DNA from: an uncultured Flavobacteriales bacterium
GTDB lineage: Bacteria; Bacteroidota; Bacteroidia; Flavobacteriales_D; Sanyastnellaceae
Direction of reading: 5' to 3'
DNA: 11,879 nt
Assembly (NCBI GenBank): GCA_938003665.1
Contig: CALKYI010000474.1
Coordinates: 1-11,879 of the forward strand
Each line of letters begins with the position of its first letter. Within the stretch, counting starts at the first letter, position 1. The notes beneath the pieces are model-generated. The model did no database searches. It had not been told where the DNA came from and saw only the letters and a list, made by a program, of their open reading frames with translations. The translations under genes and the position numbers were made by a program. Positions 6,732-11,879 of the stretch are shown here, piece after piece.

Positions 6732-7532
6732 ATGCCAACTTTGTACCGGACATTCCACCCCATGCCACACACGCGTCTCCACCTCAAAGAAACCGAAAGC
6801 ACCAATGACGTTGGCGCCGAGTGGCTGAAGACGGCGAAGACCGGTGAAACCCTTACCGCTTGGACGTCCAATCAAACCCGCGGCCGCGGGCAGCGTGGCA
6901 ACGCTTGGGACCAAACACCGGGCCTCGACCTCGCACTGACGGTTGCCGTGAAATGGCCCAACGAAGCCCCGACTTACGATCCGGTGGTACTCAACAAGGC
7001 CGTAACTGCGGGAATCCGTGATGCCATTGCTGCGTTATTGAATGATGCGCCCGCCGTGCGCGCTGTGGGCATCAAATGGCCCAATGACATCCTCATTCAA
7101 AACGCAGGCCAAAGGTGGTTGAAATGCGCCGGAATCCTCATTGAAAACACGTGGCGCGGGACCGAATGGGACGGCACCTTGATTGGGGTCGGCGTGAACG
7201 TGAACTCCACGCATACCGGGGCAAATCGGCGGTGTGCGTTGAGTGAATTTACCCGCTCTCCAATTGCCGTTGAGCACGTAGAAGCCTGCTTATCGGAACA
7301 CCTCTTGCGTGCTTTGGAGACAAACGTCGCGCCCAGCAGCTACGAAAGGCATTTGGTGGGGTTTGGTTTGACCAGGCAAATGAGCGTTCAGGGCCAAGCG
7401 GGAATGGGAACGGTCACCGGTGTCAACGCCCATGGGGCGTTGTCGTTGGAATGGACACCGAAAGATGGCTCGACCCAGTTAGTTGCAATCGACCGGTCTG
7501 ATGCCTTGCATTGGGATTGGCTTTGGGAGTAA
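6732..7532 (+). CDS. birA: biotin--[acetyl-CoA-carboxylase] ligase (monofunctional BirA)
   Basis: 266 residues. It activates biotin to biotinyl-AMP and attaches it to the lysine of biotin carboxyl carrier proteins. The BPL/LPL catalytic domain starts with ETESTNDVG (20-28), then the biotinyl-AMP loop TRGRGQRGNAWD (49-60), IKWPNDILI (114-122) and KCAGILIE (131-138) with the catalytic-type lysine, then IGVGVNVN (151-158). A small C-terminal beta domain follows (about 215-255, GMGTVTGVNAHG). There is no N-terminal winged-helix domain, so it is the enzyme-only form and not a biotin repressor. Start could be ATG 6732 or the ATG at residue 11; I use the upstream one. It diverges from rsfS and ends 12 bases from convergent SRPBCC. 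Confidence 0.96.
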   Translation: MPTLYRTFHPMPHTRLHLKETESTNDVGAEWLKTAKTGETLTAWTSNQTRGRGQRGNAWDQTPGLDLALTVAVKWPNEAPTYDPVVLNKAVTAGIRDAIAALLNDAPAVRAVGIKWPNDILIQNAGQRWLKCAGILIENTWRGTEWDGTLIGVGVNVNSTHTGANRRCALSEFTRSPIAVEHVEACLSEHLLRALETNVAPSSYERHLVGFGLTRQMSVQGQAGMGTVTGVNAHGALSLEWTPKDGSTQLVAIDRSDALHWDWLWE

Positions 7533-7544
7533 GCCGCGCAAGTA

Positions 7545-7952
7545 TCAGGCGACGGGAAAGGCTTTTTCTGCTGCTACAGCCATGCCCTGGAAGATGCTTT
7601 GCAGGGGCTTTTCCGCCATCATCTTCATGAACGGGTTCAAATCCGCATCGCATTGAATGTGAAGCGAGCTGGCCTCATCGCCTTGGGGCTCAATGATGAC
7701 ATCCAGCGTGAACCGAATGGGCGTACCTTTTTGTGAGGCATACCGAACGATGCGGTCAGCTTCCCCTTCCACACGCTTCAACACCACTTCAAAACCTCCC
7801 GTGACCTTGAATGAGCAGGCATCGCCTTCAGCGGAAAACGTGTTGACGTGCTCTCCGGGGAGCAGGGACTCGAGGTTGCTGGGATCGCTGAGGTACGCGT
7901 GCAAAAACGCTGCAGAGCGGCCACACGTGATGACGGGACTTTCGATGATCAT
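7545..7952 (-). CDS. SRPBCC (START-like) family protein
   Basis: 135 residues, no signal peptide. The pattern fits the helix-grip SRPBCC fold. A first strand with MIIESPVI is followed by a helix SAAFLHAYLSDPSNLESLLPG (13-33), antiparallel strands CSFKV (46-50), FEVVLKRVE (54-62) and RIVRYASQ (67-74), then RFTLDVIIEPQG and SLHIQCDADLN (95-105). It closes with a long C-terminal helix (about 106-132). These proteins bind hydrophobic ligands or act in polyketide/lipid or membrane-associated steps; no specific ligand can be read from the sequence. The ATG at 7952 lies 9 bases after the pyrE stop, so it is co-transcribed with pyrE. I recall the same pairing in other flavobacteria, which suggests a conserved but unassigned role. 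Confidence 0.85.
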   Translation of the reverse strand: MIIESPVITCGRSAAFLHAYLSDPSNLESLLPGEHVNTFSAEGDACSFKVTGGFEVVLKRVEGEADRIVRYASQKGTPIRFTLDVIIEPQGDEASSLHIQCDADLNPFMKMMAEKPLQSIFQGMAVAAEKAFPVA

Positions 7953-7961
7953 GAGGGTCGA

Positions 7962-8618
7962 TTATTTCGATTCGAAGGAGTCGCTCCAAGCCACAGGATC
8001 GCTATTCCATGCATCGAGCAAGGTGCGTTGCTCGTCATTAAGGTAGCCCTCGACGAGCGCCTGGTCGAGCATCGTCGGGTAGTCGGTGAGGGTAAGCCAC
8101 TTGCACTGGGAGGCTTCAAAAGCCGCTTGCGCAGCGGGAAGGCCGTAGGTGAAAATGGCGATCAACCCTTTGACTTCAACACCCGCCTCGCGAAGGGCAT
8201 CGACCGCTTTGAGGCTGCTTTGCCCGGTGGAGATCAAGTCCTCGATGACAACGACATTCGAAAGCACGCTGAGGTCGCCTTCAATGGCGTTACCGAGTCC
8301 GTGTGCCTTGGCTTTGGATCGCACGTAGATGAATGGAAGTCCCAACTCCTGGGCGACCAACGCACCGAGTGCGATACCACCTGTCGCTACACCGGCAATG
8401 GCGTCCACTTTGCCGTACTCCTTTTCCACCGCCTCAACCGTCAATTGCCGCACAAACGTGCGCACCGCCGGATGGCTCAGCACCTTTCGGTTGTCGCAAT
8501 AGATGGGCGACTTGCGTCCGCTTGCCCACGTAAACGGTTCATTTGGACTGAGTTGAATTGCCTTGATTCGCAAAAGGAATTCTGCAACTTTTCGCCTACT
8601 TTCAACGGACAAAACCAT
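7962..8618 (-). CDS. pyrE: orotate phosphoribosyltransferase
   Basis: 218 residues. It joins orotate and PRPP to give orotidine 5'-monophosphate in de novo pyrimidine synthesis, as a dimer in the cytosol. Diagnostic blocks are FTWASGRKSPIYCDNR (29-44), the GVATGGIALGALVA loop (76-89), the flexible catalytic loop SKAKAHGLGNAIEG (101-114) and the PRPP-binding motif VVVIEDLISTGQSS (122-135). The N terminus MVLSVESRRKVAEFL aligns with the usual start in this phylum, so the ATG at 8618 is well supported. Upstream there is no free promoter space before the divergent NUDIX start, and the promoter must lie inside that gene. Confidence 0.98.
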   Translation of the reverse strand: MVLSVESRRKVAEFLLRIKAIQLSPNEPFTWASGRKSPIYCDNRKVLSHPAVRTFVRQLTVEAVEKEYGKVDAIAGVATGGIALGALVAQELGLPFIYVRSKAKAHGLGNAIEGDLSVLSNVVVIEDLISTGQSSLKAVDALREAGVEVKGLIAIFTYGLPAAQAAFEASQCKWLTLTDYPTMLDQALVEGYLNDEQRTLLDAWNSDPVAWSDSFESK

Positions 8619-8625
8619 GGCACGA

Positions 8626-9246
8626 ATGTATGAAGTTTACATCATGAACCGGCCGGTGTTTTTTCAAGAAAATACCCCCACCGATGCGCATTCGCTTGTC
8701 ATTCGCGAACCAGACAAATCCACCCTCGACGCTCTGCCCAACCTCATCCGTCAGCACCCGGATTTGAACGGCATCGTACTCCTCTCTTCAAACCCCGAGG
8801 CGCTCTGGATGAATTTCTGTTATGGCTACCGGGAAATCCTCGCCGCCGGCTGCGTGGTGCGCAACCAAGAAGGCGCTTACCTCTGGATTGAACGCAACGG
8901 AAAATGGGACCTGGCCAAAGGCAAAGTGGAACCCGACGAGAAAATCGAGGACGCCGCGGTGCGGGAGGTAGAAGAAGAAACGGGGATTGGCCAATTGACC
9001 TTGGTGGGTGACCTCGGCAAGACCTACCACACCTACGAGGAGAACGGAGTCCCGGTGCTCAAAACAACCTTTTGGTTTATGGCTGAACACGCAGGGGGCA
9101 ACACACCTGGCGCTCCGCAAACCATCGAGGGCATCACCGGGGTACACTGGCTACCTGCACCGGCACCCGACCAGGTGCGTTCCGGGGCTTACCCGAGCAT
9201 CCTCGCGCTCATGGACCGGGCCACAGCAGCTAAATCCAAGGGCTGA
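8626..9246 (+). CDS. NUDIX hydrolase
   Basis: 206 residues from the ATG at 8626. A perfect Nudix box (G-x5-E-x7-R-E-U-x-E-E-x-G-U) lies at about 99-121: GKVEPDE, then KIEDAAVREVEEETGI. It is preceded by strands AAGCVVRNQEG and YLWIERNGKWDLAKG. An N-terminal extension of ~70 residues (MYEVYIMNRPVFF...) precedes the Nudix fold. Nudix enzymes hydrolyse nucleoside diphosphates linked to another moiety; the substrate is not readable here. Start choice: ATG 8617 (three residues more) overlaps the pyrE ATG, and a TTG at 8563 would extend far into pyrE. I prefer 8626 because MYEVY gives a natural first strand. Divergent from pyrE, a pairing I recall from flavobacteria, so a nucleotide-pool role is plausible. 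Confidence 0.93.
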   Translation: MYEVYIMNRPVFFQENTPTDAHSLVIREPDKSTLDALPNLIRQHPDLNGIVLLSSNPEALWMNFCYGYREILAAGCVVRNQEGAYLWIERNGKWDLAKGKVEPDEKIEDAAVREVEEETGIGQLTLVGDLGKTYHTYEENGVPVLKTTFWFMAEHAGGNTPGAPQTIEGITGVHWLPAPAPDQVRSGAYPSILALMDRATAAKSKG

Positions 9247-9255
9247 GTGCCGTGC

Positions 9256-10668
9256 TTACTCCCGCGGCAACGCGGACTGCAACCGGCGCTGCAACCCTTC
9301 GCTGGGCAACGGCATGTTGCGACCGGCAATTTTACCGTCTTCGTCCAGCACAATGACTTGCGGAACAACGGCCAAACCAAGGGATTCCATGACCTGAGGG
9401 TTGTTGCCGACCCATCCGACGGTTTCATCCAAGGTGCGGCGGCCCGAGAGGGTCTGCCGCCAATTCGCCTCGTTTTCATCCAAGGAAAGCACCACCCAAC
9501 ACACGTCCCTGCGGTCCAGATTTTCAGCAACCTGTGAGAATACTTCCCGCTCGCGCGCGGCGAGGCCCGACCCATTTTTCAAGGCCAAAATGACCGTCCA
9601 CGGTTGCTGGCATTGTTCTACAATGCTGCTCAAATCGCCGTTCGGAAGCGTCCACGAAAGATCACCTACGGCGTGGCCACTCCGGCCGATTTTGCGGTAT
9701 TCCCGCAAGGCATCGTAGGCCGTCACAAAGGGCTCAGGGAAAGGAAATGTCTCCCAAACCGACCGGACCAGTGCATCCGGCTGGTCCATGGCCTTGTCCA
9801 ACCACGCCGCAGCCATTTCCGCGCGATCGACCGTCTTCCAACGGCCTCCCATGGCCGATGCCAACGAATCCATGTTTGCTGTGAATACCGCCTCGTTCAG
9901 CTTCTCCCAGTCCACCTGGCTTTCCAACCACCAACCGCCATGAACGGCCAGCCATCCTGAATAGGCTCCGGGAGAAGCAAGGCGGCTGGCCCACGTCCGA
10001 TTTGGATCGCCCATGCTGCTCATCAACCACAACGAATCCATTACGGCTTGGGCTTGACCCGAACCTGCCGCTTCGTTCAACTTGATTTGCCAAGCCAAAT
10101 CGCACTCCCATTCAGAAGTGCAGCCGTTGATTGCTCGGCTCCATTGCGATTCGAAAGCGGCCGCTAATTCGGCATTGAGCTGGGCCAACGAATCCCGCTG
10201 CTGGATGGCGATTCCGCTGCTCCTCAAGACGAGGGCCTCTGCACGCAACCGATTGGCGCGGCGTTGCAGACCTACCAAAGAATCCATCCACTGAGTGGGG
10301 TGGTCACCTGTCCAAGTCGACCGGCCCGGGCTTCCCAACAAGCGACGCGCAGTGGAGCTTCCTCCACTGAGGTGCAGCCCCGACGGCTCTTCGGGACGCA
10401 CCCAAACCATCCACGACCACGGGGGCGCCACGAGTTCGTACAAGCCTTCACCCGGGGCATTCCATTGAAAACCACCGGCTTCGTTCACCAAAATTTCTTC
10501 CTGCCACGTACCCAACTGAAGCGCCGGGTAATCAATGCGTTTGACATGGATCAAGCTCGGCGACTCGTCCTCCAACTGAAGGGTGCCTTCGATGGTCAAT
10601 TGGGACCAACCTGCGTTGGCTACGGCCAAAACCGCTATCAGGCAGATGCGTAGCGAACGATTATGCAT
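9256..10668 (-). CDS. secreted thioredoxin-like (TlpA-type) protein lacking the CxxC pair
   Basis: 470 residues from ATG 10668. A signal peptide covers about 1-22 (MHNRSLRICLIAVLAVANAGWSQ). Residues ~23-105 look like a beta-rich N-terminal domain as in Bacteroidota TlpA-type proteins (LTIEGTLQLED start). A long helical middle follows, with Cys183 and Cys189 that could form a disulfide. Residues ~335-468 resemble a thioredoxin fold: DLSWTLPNGD, strand PWTVILALKNGSG, strand VCWVVLSLDEN, the cis-proline region VVPQVIVLDEDGKI (435-448), then the C-terminal helix. Where TlpA proteins have CxxC after the first strand, this one has NGSGLA, so it should not be an oxidoreductase. A TTG start at 10758 is unlikely because it puts the signal peptide inside. 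The ATG overlaps the coaD stop by 8 bases, implying coupling. Function unknown. Confidence 0.82.
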   Translation of the reverse strand: MHNRSLRICLIAVLAVANAGWSQLTIEGTLQLEDESPSLIHVKRIDYPALQLGTWQEEILVNEAGGFQWNAPGEGLYELVAPPWSWMVWVRPEEPSGLHLSGGSSTARRLLGSPGRSTWTGDHPTQWMDSLVGLQRRANRLRAEALVLRSSGIAIQQRDSLAQLNAELAAAFESQWSRAINGCTSEWECDLAWQIKLNEAAGSGQAQAVMDSLWLMSSMGDPNRTWASRLASPGAYSGWLAVHGGWWLESQVDWEKLNEAVFTANMDSLASAMGGRWKTVDRAEMAAAWLDKAMDQPDALVRSVWETFPFPEPFVTAYDALREYRKIGRSGHAVGDLSWTLPNGDLSSIVEQCQQPWTVILALKNGSGLAAREREVFSQVAENLDRRDVCWVVLSLDENEANWRQTLSGRRTLDETVGWVGNNPQVMESLGLAVVPQVIVLDEDGKIAGRNMPLPSEGLQRRLQSALPRE

Positions 10669-11125
10669 CCGGGAAGGCAACATCATCAGGAACAAAGGCC
10701 GACGCGTCTCCCCCGTTCTTGAGGATTTCACGAACCACATTGGAATGGATGTGGGCAAACTCAGGATCGGTAAATAAAATGACCGTCTCCAGTGAGGGGT
10801 GCAGCACCTTGGTCATCTGTGCGATGGTGCGTTCGTATTCAAAGTCACCTCCATTGCGGACCCCGCGCAAGAGCCATTGCGCATCGTTGGCACGGCAAAA
10901 ATCCGCTGTCAGCCCCTCGAAAGAGGCGACCCGCACATGGGGAAACCGTTCACACACCGATTCGAGCCAAGCCATGCGTTGCTCCAACGAGAACATGGAA
11001 CGCTTGGCAGAATTGACCCCGACTGCGACAATGACTTCGTCAAACAGGGACACCGATCGCTCAAGGATGTTTAAGTGACCGCGTGTGATGGGGTCAAAAG
11101 ATCCGGGGAATACTGCTCGTTTCAT
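10661..11125 (-). CDS. coaD: pantetheine-phosphate adenylyltransferase
   Basis: 154 residues, normal length. It transfers AMP from ATP to 4'-phosphopantetheine to make dephospho-CoA, the penultimate CoA step. Motifs: AVFPGSFDPITRGHLNI (4-20) with the nucleotidyltransferase TxGH (14-17), NSAKRSMFSLEQR (38-50), LLRGVRNGGDFEYE (85-98) and the late nucleotide-binding segment IHSNVVREI (126-134). In many CoaD proteins the last site reads ISSS; here it is IHSN, a modest variation. A GTG at 11143 would add six residues and overlap the rsmD stop, but MKRAVFPGSFDP is the standard family start, so I use ATG 11125, 14 bases after the rsmD stop. It shares an operon with rsmD and overlaps the thioredoxin-like gene. 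Confidence 0.96.
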   Translation of the reverse strand: MKRAVFPGSFDPITRGHLNILERSVSLFDEVIVAVGVNSAKRSMFSLEQRMAWLESVCERFPHVRVASFEGLTADFCRANDAQWLLRGVRNGGDFEYERTIAQMTKVLHPSLETVILFTDPEFAHIHSNVVREILKNGGDASAFVPDDVAFPDA

Positions 11126-11139
11126 CGCTCCTGGTGTTT

Positions 11140-11673
11140 TCACGTCGTGAACAAACTAAAATGGACATGACCGTACTTCCGGGTTTCCACGTAATGCGCA
11201 CAGCCCGAAACGTCGGTTCGTTCTCCGTGCTCCAAGATAAACCAGCCACCGGGCACCAACAAAGGACCGCCCAACACCCGCTCCGGTAATTCCGGCAATT
11301 CCGGCAAATCATACGGCGGGTCGGCAAAAATCAAATCGTATTGGGTCAACGATCGTTCAATGAACTGCAAGGCATTGCCTCGCACCACCGACCAGTCGTC
11401 AACGTCCCAATCCCGGGCCAGCGTCGACATGCCGCGTACGGCCTTGGGGTCACTTTCCACCGACGTCACCGAACCGCAATCCCTGCTCAGAAATTCCAAC
11501 GCCACCATGCCGGTTCCGCCAAATAGCTCCAAGATGTGAAGCCCTTCAAGGTCCACCCGGGCATTCAGCAGATTGAACAGGCCTTCGCGGCCGAAGTCCG
11601 TCGTCGGGCGGCCTTTGAATCCCTTTGCCACTTTGGGCCTGCGCCCCTTCCATTTGCCTCCGGTAATCCTCAT
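11140..11673 (-). CDS. rsmD: 16S rRNA (guanine(966)-N(2))-methyltransferase RsmD
   Basis: 177 residues. It methylates N2 of G966 of 16S rRNA using S-adenosylmethionine, during 30S assembly. Visible elements are the N-terminal MRITGGKWKGRRPK, RPTTDFGREGLFNLL (22-36), SAM-binding motif I ILELFGGTGMVALEFLSR (47-64), acidic VESD (72-75) and the catalytic DPPY (118-121). The C-terminal strands are WFILEHGE (144-151) and RKYGHVHFSLF (165-175). The frame is complete and length is typical. The ATG at 11673 overlaps the stop of the upstream DUF3822 gene as ATGA. coaD follows closely, the familiar rsmD-coaD pairing. Confidence 0.96.
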   Translation of the reverse strand: MRITGGKWKGRRPKVAKGFKGRPTTDFGREGLFNLLNARVDLEGLHILELFGGTGMVALEFLSRDCGSVTSVESDPKAVRGMSTLARDWDVDDWSVVRGNALQFIERSLTQYDLIFADPPYDLPELPELPERVLGGPLLVPGGWFILEHGERTDVSGCAHYVETRKYGHVHFSLFTT

Positions 11674-11879
11674 TTCATCAAATGCATCAAGAGCGCTGAC
11701 TCGCCCAGTTCCGCATGTGCAGTATCCAATTCAACGTCCGCGAAGAACCGCTTGAACTGCTGGACGATGGGAGAATCTTCCGTGATACCGCCTGAGAAAA
11801 CGACGCGGCAGTTGGCCGCCGTCGGATCCACGCCTTCACGGTGAAACGAATTGACCACATGGTACAGAATGCCGTCGCC
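11670..11879 (-). CDS. DUF3822-family protein, C-terminal end only (runs off right edge)
   Basis: Only the last 69 residues are in the window, open to the edge; the N terminus is outside. The end GDGILYHVVNSF, then VVFSGGITEDSPIVQQFKRFFADVEL and the closing hydrophobic SALLMHLMK fit the C-terminal part of DUF3822. That is a Bacteroidota protein of about 260 residues that, as I recall, commonly sits directly before rsmD; it is of actin/ASKHA-like type but of unknown role. The assignment rests mostly on position (ATGA overlap with rsmD) and the S/GGI-x-DS-x(2)-QQF segment. Function unknown. Confidence 0.7.
   Translation of the reverse strand, partial: GDGILYHVVNSFHREGVDPTAANCRVVFSGGITEDSPIVQQFKRFFADVELDTAHAELGESALLMHLMK

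Noticed and set aside
7518..7534. GGCTT/AAGCC inverted repeat at the end of birA as a terminator
   Set aside because: Only 5 bp, overlaps the stop codon and has no T tract in either direction; likely chance.
8563..8625. Extended NUDIX N terminus from a TTG start
   Set aside because: The extra residues are the antisense of the pyrE N terminus, a conserved region, and add no family-like sequence.
9256..10758. Longer start (TTG at 10758) for the thioredoxin-like gene
   Set aside because: It would push the signal peptide 30 residues inward and overlap coaD by about 100 bases; the ATG at 10668 begins directly before the signal peptide.
1..11879. Defence island, CRISPR, prophage or mobile element
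   Set aside because: All intervals are filled by recognisable core genes with intact frames; no repeats arrays, transposase, integrase or tRNA-flanked insertion could be seen.

Overview
The window is a compact, gene-dense stretch of a member of Bacteroidota, most likely a moderately GC-rich marine-type flavobacterium (order Flavobacteriales or a close relative). Three things point there. A secreted protein ends in a type IX secretion (T9SS type A) sorting domain, which is essentially confined to this phylum. The gene order rsfS-ftsH-cdsA-psd, divergent from birA, followed by an SRPBCC protein, pyrE and a NUDIX gene, matches the order I know from flavobacteria. Gene starts lack strong Shine-Dalgarno sequences, and candidate promoters resemble the Bacteroidota TTG / TAnnTTTG type. 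Almost every base is coding; no gap reaches 300 bases, and I see no RNA genes, insertion sequences, CRISPR arrays or phage genes.

Layout, left to right. Position 1-640 (-) is the N-terminal part of a CinA-family protein that runs off the left edge. Position 725-2647 (-) is a large secreted T9SS-tailed protein with sialidase-type Asp-boxes and an EF-hand loop, followed by a clear intrinsic terminator. Position 2715-6665 (-) is one tight operon, rsfS-ftsH-DUF2007-cdsA-psd. It combines a ribosome silencing factor, the membrane AAA+ protease FtsH, a small DUF2007 protein and two phospholipid synthesis enzymes. ATGA stop/start overlaps occur at ftsH/DUF2007... and cdsA/psd, suggesting translational coupling. 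birA (+, 6732-7532) diverges from this operon.

pyrE and an SRPBCC-fold gene (-, 7545-8618) converge on birA. A NUDIX hydrolase gene (+, 8626-9246) diverges from pyrE with only seven bases between the start codons. The right part (9256 to the end, -) is a second tight operon: DUF3822 (partial), rsmD, coaD and a secreted thioredoxin-like protein without a CxxC pair.

The content is mostly conserved housekeeping: membrane lipid synthesis and quality control, ribosome maturation and silencing, biotin attachment, pyrimidine and CoA synthesis. I found no convincing new multi-gene system. The least explained parts are the T9SS-secreted Asp-box/EF-hand protein and its 5' hairpin, the redox-dead thioredoxin-like protein tied to coaD, the DUF2007 gene linking ftsH to lipid genes, and a short CdsA.
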